A stretch of 64,000 nucleotides of DNA. It comes from Pollenia angustigena. Lineage: Eukaryota > Arthropoda > Insecta > Diptera > Polleniidae. Location of the stretch: the NCBI GenBank assembly GCA_930367215.1, contig OV884059.1:149728511-149792510 (forward strand), written 5' to 3'. Under the pieces are notes generated by a model. The model was not told the origin of the DNA. It worked only from the letters and a program-made list of their open reading frames with translations, and did not search any database. Made by a program: the position numbers and the translations under genes. Below, in pieces: positions 44,641 to 56,743 of this stretch (its first letter is position 1; each line of letters opens with the position of its first letter).

Positions 44641-45579
44641 AACAACACAACAACTTACTGATTTTAAAATAGAATCAAGAAACAAAGTTTGTTTTTATAA
44701 ACTAACTAGTGCTATACGTTTTTATGGAAAAATTTTAGGCTTTTCTTCTGATTTGGTAAAATAAAAAGCAAAGAAAACTTGATTTAAGCAACTATAGAAT
44801 TAAAATTAATTTTTTAGCTGTATTTTAGTAAATTTTAGTTCGCTTTGAGTCACAACTTTTTGCTTATGTTTATATACAATAAGAAATTTTTGACTTGGAC
44901 GAGAATAGTGCAAAATTTTCGTGGTTCAAGACATATTTTCTGGTGAATTAGTAAATAATTCTTTCCGTGTATATTTGAAATTATATTACTTTAAGCTTCC
45001 TTAAATATCAGAAAAGGCTTTTTAAAAATATTAAAGTTTTATTAACACTGCTCGGCAAAAAACTAAAAAAAGTCGATCTAGAGAACTTGATTATGTGATT
45101 TTAATTCACTTTAGCGTGCTAAATGCAAATAGTTTATTCAATCACGTCTAGTTAACATTTTGTTTACTGATTTCTTGCTTTTTTTAGTCATAATATACCT
45201 GGATTTCTGATAAATGATAAAAATACTAATTTGCATGGAAAAATATAATATAAAATATTTTATAATTATTTGTAAAATATCAATATCGTTCTCAAGTTAT
45301 GATAATATATATGTAGCACATAAATGCCTTATTTCGGTCAAAATATAAGACTAGCCCATAAAAGAACAAGGCATGATAGAAACAACTGAAAACGGATTTG
45401 AATTTAGCGCAGTAGTATCTTTGTTTTTCATAAATTTTTATTTAAAACGATTTTTTTTTTGACGGCCAGTGTTACTAATAAAACTTGGATCTTAAACATG
45501 TCATTAAGTTTTTTATTTAAATTTTATTTAGCCCTTTTTGATTGGAGACACGGCGCTTTTTGATTAGAAATAGTTCACA

Positions 45580-45935
45580 ACCCTGATTCCCAGTTTTTAT
45601 TCTTGACAAAAACACTTGAAACTTATTGTTGATGGGATAAGCTATTCCTATGCATTTCACTGGTTGCTTAGGCCAGATCATCAGGAAACTTCATCCATAA
45701 AGATTTTAGAAAAACTAAAGATATTAAACCAAATAAAACTGTTAAACGTATAAGAATTATAGCAACAGTTCTACTTGTAATAATATCAAAGCTTAAACAA
45801 AACACATCAACAATAAACAACAGTGGGTTTATCTCATCTTACATTCCCCACTACAATTAGTTGAAATTCTCTCAACATTAATTGTAGTTGTAAGTAGGTT
45901 AAGAAAAACAAAATAAAAACAACACAACAACATAC
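45580..45935 (-). repeat. dispersed repeat family R, near-complete copy
   Basis: It matches 44295-44655 almost base for base, including CATTCCCCACTACAATTAG and the trailing AAACAAAATAAAAACAACAC. The two lie in the same orientation 1.3 kb apart, which suggests local duplication. The DNA between them (44660-45575) shows no gene. Confidence 0.8.
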
Positions 45936-46389
45936 AAAAGATGTTGTCAATTAAGTGTTTTTTAGGCCGTGCACTTGCCTGTTTATAAAAAGTAATTTAA
46001 ATTTTTGGGAATACAAAATTTTAATTTCAAAAGATTTTGTTATTTTTTTCTGCAACCGTGATGATCTTCTCAATGTTAAATGTTCATCAATAAAACTTCT
46101 CTTGAGCTTTTTCCGGCTTGATTTTAGTTTGTTTTCTGAAGTATTTATTTCTTAATTTACGAGTTCTTCATCCGATCAAGTTTTGCTTCATTTTTTTTCT
46201 TCAGTGCTGCCTTCTGGAATAATTTCCTCCAACTTAGTCTGCATTTGCGTGAGGTCAAGGTCTGGATCTACTTTTGTGTTAGTCGGATTGTTGATTTTCT
46301 TGAGTTGATTTTTACATTTTTTTGCACGCACGTGTAACTATTACGTTTATTTTTATGAAAAACATAAAAAACAAAATAGAAGCCTAAGA

Positions 46390-46711
46390 CACGGTTAACT
46401 CCATTTGTTCGTAGAAAAAAACGGGTAAATGAACGTGCTAAGTCAAAAAGTTAATGTTTTTCCACAAATCATTACTTAAGTTGCCTTAATTCCGTAAAAT
46501 GTGACATTGATTTTCGGGTTTAATTTCCAAAAGTTAGTTTAATGGAACCAGAAATGCTAAACATTATTTAAAATTATTTTTTATTAAATGCCCATGCATA
46601 GTAACATAAATTCAAATTAAATAATAAGCGAAATATGTTTAAAACTTTAAATGTGTTTTTCTCGTGTTTTCAAAAAATGGAGCTATCTAGTTTTTCCATA
46701 CGGCCACAGAT
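46390..46711. mobile_element. CTGTGGCCG-end TIR element, left end eroded
   Basis: The right end CTAGTTTTTCCATACGGCCACAG is intact. The body (GCATAGTAACATAAATTCAAAT, AATATGTTTAAAACTTTAA) is collinear with 11700-11903. The left terminal repeat is only partly recognisable. Confidence 0.6.
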
Positions 46712-46755
46712 TTATTAAGGTGCTTAAGAAATTTCAATCACTAGCTTCATATTAA

Positions 46756-47037
46756 TTATCTAAAGATGATGAAACAGACTTAAGAGTTCATTGTTTAAAG
46801 TTTTATGTTGAACTTTGCAATGGATTGTTAAAAAGGTTCGATTTTGATAACGACTACCTTAAACAAGTTGAAGCTTTAGAACCTTTTAATGTAATTAAAG
46901 GCTACCAAAAAAGTATTGCTCAATTATGTGCTATTTTCCCAAATGTTGTAGATGTTAGTGATATTTACTTTGATTTTTCGGAACATAATTTACAAAAAGA
47001 GCAAAATATTCAGAGTTTTTGGGAGGATGTATTTTAA
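46756..47037 (+). pseudogene. transposase-like C-terminal fragment
   Basis: A 93-codon open stretch ends at a stop at 47037 (LKFYVELCNGLLKRFDFD, YLKQVEALEPFNV, QLCAIFPNVVD). The 'RF...L..LEPFNV' pattern resembles the region before the dimerisation domain of hAT-derived proteins. No start codon context, upstream domain or TIR is visible. It may be a domesticated exon, but a decaying transposon is more likely. Confidence 0.4.
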
Positions 47038-47039
47038 GT

Positions 47040-47936
47040 TTATTAAATTTTGTCGTTACCAATATCTACATCAAATGTAGAGTGTATTGCTTCAAAAATT
47101 AATTTAAACAAAAATAGTGCTAGAAACAAATAAGAAATACCAACTTTATGTGGTATTTAATGAACAAAAGACTTTTTGCAATCAAAACAAATGGTTTTAA
47201 ATTTTAATAAGATAATGTGCAAATAAAAAATGTGTGTGATAATATGCGATATTTTGAAAAGATCTTTTAAATGAATTTTATTTAATGTATTGTTATTATA
47301 TGCTATGTTTTTTTTTTTTTTAATATGTATGTATGTACGTAGTTCCTTCCCTGCGGAAATGTCACTATTGAATCTGTATTGATTCACTATTGACACAGCC
47401 ACCAGTACTAGTGACTTATTATACACCAGGCAATGTTATTTACAATAGACATTTAACATGTGCGTGTAATTGGAAATCTACTACTGACGTTGGTACTACT
47501 GACTAGGTACTGACTAGGTAGTTCCTTTGGGAACATATGTAGACATTGAAACCAGAGAATCGCTAGTACATTTTAGTAAAAGTAGTCTACACTTTTTGAA
47601 AGAATACGAAATCATAATCTATTTTTATTATTTCTTCAGCTTTTATAAGAATTGTACTTCTCAGTTGTTATTGATAAAATCTTTTTCGTATTAAATCCAA
47701 ATATAGTGGCAAATGTATTTCTTGCGAAAACAAGTTTTTTTTCTGAGATAAGATATTTTTTAAAAATATATGGTAACGCTGGTTGTAGGAATTCCACAAC
47801 AAAATTAATTTTTTTATTTCTGTGTTTTTAAAAGGTGAAGTTTTGACTCTTTATTCTTTTCTTTCATTAAACTATGTGGTAACAATGCTATCGCAAGCCG
47901 CATACATACATACTTATGTACGGAGGTAACCCAACA
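47040..47936. other. non-coding spacer
   Basis: Contains short palindromic pieces around 47340-47540 (GTAGTTCCTTCC, GGTAGTTCCTTTGGGAAC, repeated TACTGACTAGGTA). No gene recognised. Confidence 0.4.
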
Positions 47937-47938
47937 AA

Positions 47939-48702
47939 CACGGAGATTTGATTTCAAATTGAAAATGATTTGAAATCAAACGTTTGATAATGTTTTGAAA
48001 ATCATAGCGTTCTCAACAAAAAGAGGAAATTATTTTCAAATTGAAAAATGCCTTTATTTTCAACTTGCTTTAAACCTAATTCTCAAATGTTTTATAATAC
48101 AATATGGAATATACATAAATAAAAATATTTTATTTTTTTTAGTTTAAATATATTACTTATTTCGATAAACTGTGAGATAAACATTCGGCACCATAGCTAA
48201 AAGATGAAATAATGTTCTTTCCGTCCTCTAATTCTTGGAAAGACAAAATACTTGCCTCGCTTTTATTTTGAGGATTGTAGCACCGCGATCGCTCAACAAA
48301 CTTTCTTCACATTCCCGTTTTATTTTCCTTTTTTTTTCGTTTTTTTAATCATTGTAATTACTCACAATTAATTTTTATTTTTCACAAGAAATAAGCTGTT
48401 CACTTTATATTAAAATTTATTTTTAGTAGTAAAACACATGTAACCACAAAGTAAAAAATGTAACTTTAATCGTCATGTTTAATGCTTTTTTCGCTTTAGT
48501 GTTGCCAAGTATATTTTTGATTTGAATTTAACATTTTACATCAAATTGATAAAACATTTGATATCAAATGTTTATTTTGAAATCATTATCAATTTGAATA
48601 TAAATGTTAAATCAAACAATTGAAAAACGTTTGAGAATTGTGTTTGATGTCAAATGATACAAGTCATTTCATATCAAAGGTTTGACTTCGTGTTTGTTGG
48701 GT
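47939..48702. mobile_element. 764-bp TIR element, TA-flanked, upstream of gene D
   Basis: ACCCAACAAACACG at the left and CGTGTTTGTTGGGT at the right are perfect inverted repeats with TA outside. The subterminal zones hold many copies of TTTGATTTCAAA/GAAATCAAA-type palindromic motifs. The right end is only 170 bp from the gene D start codon, so it may lie in that gene's promoter region. Confidence 0.87.
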
Positions 48703-48872
48703 TAATACTTCTTCAAAGAACTGTCAATTTACATACATACAAACGTATAAAGTTTTCGTTTTTGCAAAATAAATAAACAAACATAACATTTATTCTTGTT
48801 CAAAACGAATTGGTTAATATTTTCAAAAAACAAAATATGAGTTGTAGATCTTAAATTAAAAAAAAAAGTAAA

Positions 48873-50579
48873 ATGTCGACATTATGCTGTTGTTTATGTT
48901 ATGCACCTTGTGTAAATGAATTTAAGTATTTACAAAACGATTTGGGGGAATGTAATGAAATTTATAAAATTACCGTCATGTATTTTGATCCTATGGTAAG
49001 ATTGAAAAACGGGTAATAATGCCTACAAAAAACCTCATATACAAATTATTACTTTTAGTTGTTGGCAGAACATTTAAATACTGTATGTTCCGAAGAAAAT
49101 AGAGCACTTTGCAACAACTGTTGGTTAAACATACAAAACTTTAACGATTTTCATCAAACAATCATCAAAACAAGAGCATCCCTGGAGCAGACTCACATAC
49201 AGAAATTACCGTTGCAAATTAAGGTGGAATCAGAGCAAGTCACGGCAGTTTGTAAAGACTTTGTTGATGAAGAAGTAGTGCAATTCAATAAAATATTAAT
49301 AAAAACTATTTTGGAAGTAAAACAAAATCACTTGAAAAGTGACAATGAAAAGGAGGATCAGCCCTTAAAAATATTAAAATCCGTTCCAATGTCTGTTACA
49401 GCCAGCAACGATAATAACAATGAAATACATAATGAAGAAATAGATAATAGAGATGTAAAAAAAGTTTTAAAATCATATACATTAAGAGAGTCAAAAAATG
49501 TGTCGAATAAGTTTAAGAAATTACATTCTGATGATGGAAAATATGAAGAGAAAAATATCCCAAGAAATAAGAAAACAGATCCAGGCATTCATACAGCGCT
49601 AGAAAAGGGTAGAAAATATGATGACTTTATTACGGAATGGAAATCTCATCTGGATTGCGATATATGTAGTGAAACATTTCCAATTTTTGACTCTTTAAAA
49701 TCTCATTTTAAGGATAAACATAGTGGCAAAGTTTATGTTAAATGCTGTGAACGTAAATTTTTTCGTCGTTGTAGTTTGGTTGAGCACATTCGCTTGCACA
49801 TTAATCCCGATATGCATAAGTGCAATATATGTGGTAAAGTAAGTGGAAGTAAATATACTTTGATGCACCATAAAAAGACTATCCATGAAGAATCTCAAAA
49901 GTTTGAATGCGAAGTATGCCACAAATGGTTTAAACAAAAGCAAAATTTAAAACAGCATTTGCTTACCCATCTTACGGGAAATAAGGATTTTAAATGTAGT
50001 AAATGTGATAAAGCTTATGTACTGGAAACTCAACTTAAGAAACATATAAAAATGGTTCATAATGATCATAGAGTTTGTGAACAATGTGGTAAAACTTTAC
50101 ACGGTCTCGGAGCTCTTAAGAATCATCTAAAGGAACATTCTGGCAGCGATAAACCTAAGTATCCTTGTGACGTATGTGGTTCGGAATTAGGATCACGTAT
50201 AACTTTAAAACGTCACAAAGCATCTTACCATAACGATGGTTCTACCGTTTACGTTTGCAGTATATGTGGTAAAGTTTCATCTAACGAAAGAGCTCTTAAA
50301 AATCATAAAAAATATGTACACGAAATTGAAAGAAAGCATACATGTCCTCATTGTAATAAATCGTTTAAACGATCACAAAATTTGCAAGAACATATAGCAA
50401 CTCATACTGGTGAAGCGCTGTATCAGTGTTCCCAATGCTTGCGAACATTTAAAATTAACTCTAAATACCACGAACATCGTAAGAACGCTCACCCCGTTGA
50501 ATGGGAAGAGGGAAGAAAAAATCGTCTAGAAAAACAAAAAATTAATTATGATCGAGTTAAAAATCAAGTTATTATTTAA
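48873..50579 (+). CDS. ZAD-C2H2 zinc-finger protein D (grauzone-like), 10 fingers
   Basis: Exons 48873-48995 (123 nt) and 49059-50579, with a 63-bp phase-0 intron, encode 547 residues. The ZAD uses CCLC in exon 1 and CNNCW in exon 2, followed by FNDFHQTI. The linker is shorter than in A-C and of mixed charge. Ten fingers run from CDICSETF to CSQCLRTF. Finger 2 has the atypical CCERKFFRR form. Finger 6 is CEQCGKTLHGLGALKNH. The protein ends HPVEWEEGRKNRLEKQK. It is closest to gene E. The adjacent upstream TIR element and the repeat starting 20 bp after the stop leave little unique flanking DNA. The family role is nuclear, sequence-specific DNA binding. Targets are unknown. Confidence 0.93.
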
Positions 50580-50598
50580 GTTATCTATACAATATTTT

Positions 50599-51032
50599 AT
50601 ACCCTTCACTACAGGTGGAAAGGATAAAGATAAGTTTGTCATCCATTTCGTAATTTCTAAAAAGTATACAAACATACATATGTATATAATATATTCTGGG
50701 TCCTTATGAGTAGCGAAGTTTATTTAACGATATCTGTCGGTTCGTTGAAATGGGGTTTCTGAAGACCACAGATATGAGTGAGACTATGTTGTTATTTATT
50801 AATATCACAATAGTCTGAAATTTTAATTTGCAAGAATTTTTTGTCTCTAAATTGTTTACTCTCTTTTGACGCTTGCAAATTTTGTGATTTAATAAACACT
50901 TTCCAGTAACAATTTTTAGTAAATGAACACAACAGCAATAGAAAAATGGAGTTTAAACGAAAAAGTCTACTCAACATATTTTTTTTTAATTCTTTGAGTG
51001 AGTGAGACTACATCACGTTGAGTGAAGGGTAT
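50599..51032. repeat. inverted-repeat element in the gene D 3' flank
   Basis: ATACCCTTCACT at 50599 and AGTGAAGGGTAT at 51021 are inverted. The body has ATAAAGATAAGTTTGTCATCC and GGGTCCTTATGAG. It starts about 20 bp after the stop codon of gene D, so the 3' UTR probably lies within it. No AATAAA is obvious for gene D nearby. Confidence 0.6.
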
Positions 51033-52614
51033 TAAAGATTCGGCACAGCCGAAAAAAATTAAAATTAACTCAAACTGAAAAAAACAAAATTTTAAATTTA
51101 AAGATTAAATCTTGAATTAAGTAAAACTTGTTTCAATAGTTGGACATTAATTGCGAGTTATTCAGGTATGTGATGGAAATCGATTTCGGAAAGGATATAA
51201 AATCGAAAATATCGTTTTCAGTATAATTAAAAATTTTCTGTGTGTATTATTTTAAATTTTAGGAACAAATATATTTTACCAACGCAGCTTAAAAAAAAAA
51301 TAAAAATAAAAGGGTGAAAGAAAATTGAAGAAAAGAAAGTGTTGGAAACGTATTTTTTTTAGTCTGAACCTCTGAATTTTTCATACATATCGCTCCTTCA
51401 TTGCAACATAGCAAAAGTGCTTATTCATACCTTCTTTATATGTAAAAAAATAATCAGTATTAAATCTCAAACTGAACCGGAGTTATAACAAAATATATTT
51501 TATTAAATCTGTCATAGCTGTTCATTGTAAATAATTTTCTTCTAAATATTGGCTCAAAATGAATTATTTACAATTTGTAACTGTTTTTCAAAAATTAAAA
51601 TATGTTAAATTTATTTCATACTTCTTTAAATTAAATATAAATCAGTTTCAAATAATTTTCGATAATGTCTTTCAAATATTATTTCTTCTCTTGGAAGTTA
51701 AATTCACTATTATTTGAATTTATATTATTCAAATTAATATTTTAAAAATATATTCAAATCAATAGAAAAGCACACAAATTTATTTGAAAAAAATTTAATT
51801 TAAAAGAAACAAATAAAATAAATTTGTATAAAACTTACTGAATAAAAAAATTTCAGACTTTGTATGAAAAAATTTTATAATTAAAAAAAAGAAATACATA
51901 CCTAAATATTTTAATTCAACAAAAAATTTTTGAATTACTCATAATCTGTTCTTCGATATTAGAATTATTATGTTTTTTTTTATTCCAAAATTTAAAAAAA
52001 TTTATAAATGTTATTATTACCTTTTATATAATAAGTAAGAGTGGTATTTAAATTGATTTCTAGCACATAACTGTACGTTTCTATTTGGAAAACAATGGCA
52101 AGGAAGTTTTATTACAAAGTGCTTAGTGTTCGGTCCATGGACTTACATACATTTCCTTCGAGCAATTCAACCTCAAAACAACCTCTCAAATTGTACTAAA
52201 CAATAATTCAAGGAATATAATAATATTGCTTTTAGTTTCTGTCCAGTTTTCTGCCGAATTTAGTTAAGTAACCACTCTGCATAATATCGTTAAATTTTTT
52301 AAATTTTCAAATACGAAATCGTCTTACTTTTAATGTTTGTATTTTAAAATGGAGCTGCACTTTTTTTACTACAGTATTTTATTACATTGTCTTCCTCATT
52401 TTTCAAGGAAAAATTTAAAAAAAATTAATAGAAATTTTTGTATTAAAAATTTTTTTGTTTGAATATTTTTATTTTCTCCTAATTTTGTTGAATAAAAATT
52501 CTAAAGCTACAAATCAAATTTTTTTTATTTGAATTAAGTTGATTTGAATATATTCAGCTTAAAATATTTAAATATAAAAATAATTATAGAAAATTTTTGA
52601 GAATCCAACTTATT
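51033..52614. other. long AT-rich non-coding stretch
   Basis: About 1.6 kb of A/T-rich sequence with short direct motifs (TTTTAAAATTAA-type) but no gene or assignable repeat. Confidence 0.45.
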
Positions 52615-52616
52615 TA

Positions 52617-53294
52617 ACCCTGCAAGTAGTATAGACGTATTATCAAAGAAAAAGTCGAAGAAAAAGCCGAAAGTCTTGCAAGTAGCTTGAGTTTACACAG
52701 TCAGTTGTAAGTTCATTTTTCAAATGTTCTCGAAGGGAAAACATCCCATAAAAAAAACTTTGTTTTTCGTTTTACCAACATTACCATGTTAAAAATATTA
52801 ACAAGTTATAGCAAAAAAAATTAAATAATTCCTTCTTTATTTAATTTTCGGTCCATCTTGATGAAAAAATTATGTTTATTTTATAAAATATCCGACTTCA
52901 GTATTGCCGTAGTGGCGATTTCATAATATTACTGAGAAAATATTTTGATTAACAATTTTTTTTCAAAATGCTTGAAATTTATGATAAAATTACAATTGGG
53001 ATGGGTTGCTGTATAATTATTCTCTTTTTCACTTGTTATTTTTTATAAATACACATAAAATCCGCTATAAACATAACTTTTATATTACTAAGTACTAGTA
53101 GGTTGATACAAAAGTCATCAATGGTAACACTGTTTCTTCATTTGTCATTTTACTTGCTGCAAGTGTCAAAAATTTACTTGCAAGCAAATTCTCTTGCAAG
53201 TTGGACTGAAAGTACGAAAAATGTGATGGTGTTAGTAAAAATGTGTGAGTGTATTGAGTTTTTCGAACTTGCACTTGCAAGTGTAAACCCCCGG
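52617..53294 (-). mobile_element. about 678-bp TIR element, TA-flanked (copy 2)
   Basis: Reverse copy of 6845-7551. It shares the interior (GGATTTTATGTGTATTTATAAAAA in reverse, GTTACCATTGATGACTTTTG-like) and ends at TTGCAAGTGTAAACCCCCGG. The left end (CCCTGCAAGTAGTA) is diverged. Confidence 0.7.
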
Positions 53295-53296
53295 TA

Positions 53297-54274
53297 ACAT
53301 TAAAAAGTTCAATTAATTTTTTTATAGTACATTTTAATTAAAAATATCTAAATATACAGTGCCAGCTCGCTAATCCGAATTAATGATTGCAGACCCTGAT
53401 TCGGATTAACGAGATATTCGGATTACTGGATGTGCTTTTATTATCTATTTTAATTCACTATATCCGCAAATAAAACACAAGCCAGGATTTCAAAACAAAT
53501 TTATTTGAGTTTTATTAACCAAGAATGAAAAAATTTAGTTTCGTATTCATTAAAAATAATTTAGATTTCAAACGTATTTTTAAATATTCAGGCTTATTCC
53601 GGTTGTCGTGTTGTAATCGATCAAGTCATTTTTGGAAAGAGATTAAAGAACACTGGTTGTGTGTTACAAAAAACGACTTTATCGATCACGACAACGACAA
53701 CCGGAATAAGGCTTAAACTAAAAATTTTATAAAACAGAAATTAAAAAAAAGTATTTTAATTTTGTATTTAATTCATATCTTACAGCTATAAAATCTGTAT
53801 ATAAAGGTGAATTTTGAAAACTTTTACCGCATGTTGCCAAGTTTGATTTTTTTTAAAATATGACTATGTTGCAATAAAGGAGCGATACGTATATGCGATA
53901 TTCCACTACATTTCTGAACTTATATGGCCAATATTAGTATTATATGAAAGTTTTTGAATTTAAGAAAAGTGAATTTGATGTAGAAGCGTATTCTGCAGAT
54001 CAGTAATTGACAAGGCTACAATTGTACTGTTTTATAACAAAAAACAGAACACTACATAATGCTTGTTACTTTCGTTAAAATAGTTATGAACGGGCTTAAA
54101 AGTTGTGTACTAACACTAAAAATATACATCGTTTCTGGGTGTGTATACCGAACGCTAAATAATGTTCGGTTTATTTTCGAACACTGCATCTTACTCAATT
54201 TTTCTCGATTTTTCGTTGATAATACGTATACAGCACTTGCAAGTAATTACATACTTGCATGTGGAAACGTAGGG
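53297..54274. other. non-coding spacer with short inverted motifs
   Basis: The inverted pair GCTTATTCCGGTTGTCGTG...AACGACAACCGGAATAAGGC (53592-53712) spans about 120 bp and may be a small foldback element. A fragment of the TIR family at 6845 recurs at 54200-54275 (TTTTTCGTTGATAATACGTA). No gene. Confidence 0.5.
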
Positions 54275-54276
54275 TA

Positions 54277-54419
54277 AGTGCTGGTTCACACTCTTCAAGT
54301 TTTAGCCGTCAAGTCTTGAGTTTTTAGGAGAGAAGGGAAAAGAGAATGCCATTTCTTTTCCCCTCTCTCCTAAAAACTCGAGACTTGACGAGTCAAACTT
54401 GACGTGTGTGAACCGTCAC
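54277..54419. mobile_element. 143-bp TIR MITE, TA target site (copy 2)
   Basis: Same ends and exactly the same length as 1235-1377: AGTGCTGGTTCACAC at the left, GTGTGAACCGTCACT at the right. TA stands at 54275-54276 and 54420-54421. The near-perfect internal hairpin is conserved. Confidence 0.87.
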
Positions 54420-54421
54420 TA

Positions 54422-55274
54422 AGGTTTATGCATTAAGAGTTGCCATATTAACACCAAAATGTGTTGAATGCAAATAATTAAACAAATCGTCGAGTGATTA
54501 CTGGTTTGCCGCGCAGAACAAAAATGTTTTTTCTAGAAAAACGATAAAGAATATTCTGATTAATCGCTATATATTTTTTCTATTGAAATTCAAAGTTGTT
54601 ATTAGTTTTTGCACAAATATGAAAAGTTATTAAAATTTAACTAAACTAATACAAACCTGTTTTGTGCCCCATATATTTACCATTTATTACGCTTATATTT
54701 TTAAATGCAAGTACATCAGAGTTTTTGTTTAAGCAAACACAGAATAGAAAACACATACTGCCTGTTTAACGATTTCGAACGTTGTCGTTGTCGTAATAGT
54801 GTGAATGTAATCTACGTTCTAACTGAGCTGCCTAAATTTTTTTTTATATATTTATATATAAAGTTCAAAAATAAAATTAATACATTAAATAAAGAAGACA
54901 TAAAGAATGTGAGCATGGCGGCAGATCCATGATGTCCATGTTGTTATTTTTAATGCATTTCTACAATATGGGCATCAAATGAAATGATAATAAGACGAAA
55001 AAAAGTGACTTCACTCTTAATCCAATATGGCGGACTTCTTAAGTTTAAAACTTATTTTCAAGCTGATATGTTCAACCGATTGAGCTGAAATTTGCATATA
55101 CATTCAGTGTATGCGACAATATATGGTTAGCTGTGTGACGTTATTCTTGATCCAACATGGTGTAACACACAAAATGGACGCTTAAATATTTTTAATGCAT
55201 TCCTACAATATGTGTATCATATGAAAAAGCTTGCTGAGAAAACGAATGCGAGTTTAAAATAAATAAAATGTTTA
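54422..55274. other. non-coding spacer
   Basis: No gene is recognised. A partly repeated motif, TTGTTATTTTTAATGCATTTCTACAATATG (54940) and TTTTTAATGCATTCCTACAATATG (55189), shows an old approximately 250-bp duplication. Confidence 0.45.
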
Positions 55275-55545
55275 ATTCATAAGATTTTGTTTGTCGTGCT
55301 TAATTCCCAATTTTTATTCTTGATGAAAACACTGAAAATTATTGTTGGGGGATAAGCTAGTTTCTATGCGCATTTTACTAGTTGCTTAGGGGCAGGCAGA
55401 TCATCAGAACACATTCTCTCGAAAAATTCAAGAAAAGCCAAAGTCATTAGCAAATACAAGTGCAGAGTGAATGAGAATTGCAAACGCTAAAAAAATTCTT
55501 ATTTGCAACGATTTCAAAGCTTAAAAAAGCAAGATCACATTGTTT
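55275..55545 (-). repeat. dispersed repeat family R, diverged copy
   Basis: CGTGCTTAATTCCCAATTTT, GGGATAAGCTA and GGCAGATCATCAG keep the order of the 44285 and 45580 copies with many changes. This is an older member. Confidence 0.6.
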
Positions 55546-55584
55546 TTTTTATTTTTTTAATTAGTTCTAGCAAAAAGTTCTTTA

Positions 55585-55787
55585 CAAGGCGAATTCATTA
55601 CAGGTAATATCGGTACTACAACAAGTACAACTCGTACAAAGACCACAAGCAATTTGTCAAAAACAGAAAAATAATAAAACAAAAAAAAAAAAAAAAAAAA
55701 TTAACAAACTTTTGACATCCAATAATTAAAAATCTAAAACAAAGTTATCAAGCCATTCTTAAGATCACCTGCAATGAATTCGCTTTG
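55585..55787. mobile_element. CAAGG-end element, 203 bp, aged
   Basis: CAAGGCGAATTCATTACAGG and CCTGCAATGAATTCGCTTTG are inverted repeats. The left interior (ATCGGTACTACAACAAGTACAA) resembles that of the element at 5209. It contains an A-tract (55679-55699). The expected 8-bp duplication is not preserved. Confidence 0.65.
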
Positions 55788-55842
55788 TCTATATCTATTG
55801 ACAGAGTGTTTATATTTTTCCGTAGAGCATAAGGCATAAATA

Positions 55843-56515
55843 CCCAGGCAGAAATTACGACTCTTCTAAATATTATGTACCGCCACAACCCTGTAAATAC
55901 AAAATTGTGACTCTACCAAAAATATGGTACCATCACAACACTGTAGATACAAAATTACAACCTTAGTTTGTTAATACCGTTTTTAAATAAGATTCAACAC
56001 CCTAATTACAAATATTCGACTTTTGTTTTTTAAAGTCGTATTTACCATAAAAATATACAGCTACAACACTGTAGTAAACAAGAATTAAACCTTAATTTTC
56101 TAATACCGTGTTTATAATAATTCTATACCGCTACAACGCTGTATATACAAATATTTAGTCTTATAAATTTAATAGTGTCGTATTAAAATGAAAACACAAA
56201 AACTATTTTAGGTTAGAAAATAAAAAAATGTTTGCTTATTTATTAGCGAATTTATATACATATGTAACAATATTGAAAATAAGAGTCAGAAGATGGTTGT
56301 GACTATGTTGTAAATTCGTGAATCCAACATTGTAAATTTAAATTTACAGTACTGTGACAACACTAAAAAGAAGAGTCGGAAGATGCACATTTGGCGTTAT
56401 CATTTTAATATTGTGACAACATTGTAAATTTGGTAAACAGTACGTTGTATTGATGTTGATAGTATCCCCTGCAACGTCGGCACAGCGTCGTGGTGATTGT
56501 CTTTTTCTGCCTGGG
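55843..56515. mobile_element. 673-bp TIR element, TA-flanked, with internal repeats
   Basis: CCCAGGCAGAAA and TTTCTGCCTGGG are perfect inverted ends with TA outside (55841-55842 and 56516-56517). The interior is a degenerate array built on ACAACACTGTA-ATACAAA and CTAATACCGT, recurring at roughly 70-90-bp spacing. No protein. Confidence 0.85.
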
Positions 56516-56743
56516 TACTTTTTTAACTCAAAAAATCATCAAAATTACGATAAAACGTCAAAGCTGGCAATCGTCTGTTAACTACCCATACACAACTTTT
56601 GTCTTTCAATGCAATAAAATTAAAAAAAAAATAATATTACGCAGATAGAAAATTCCAACACAATGTCAATTATTCGTTTAAGTGAATTGATAAGTTATTT
56701 AGCTCTGCAAATTTCAACAACTTAGATTTAAATAAATGCAGCG

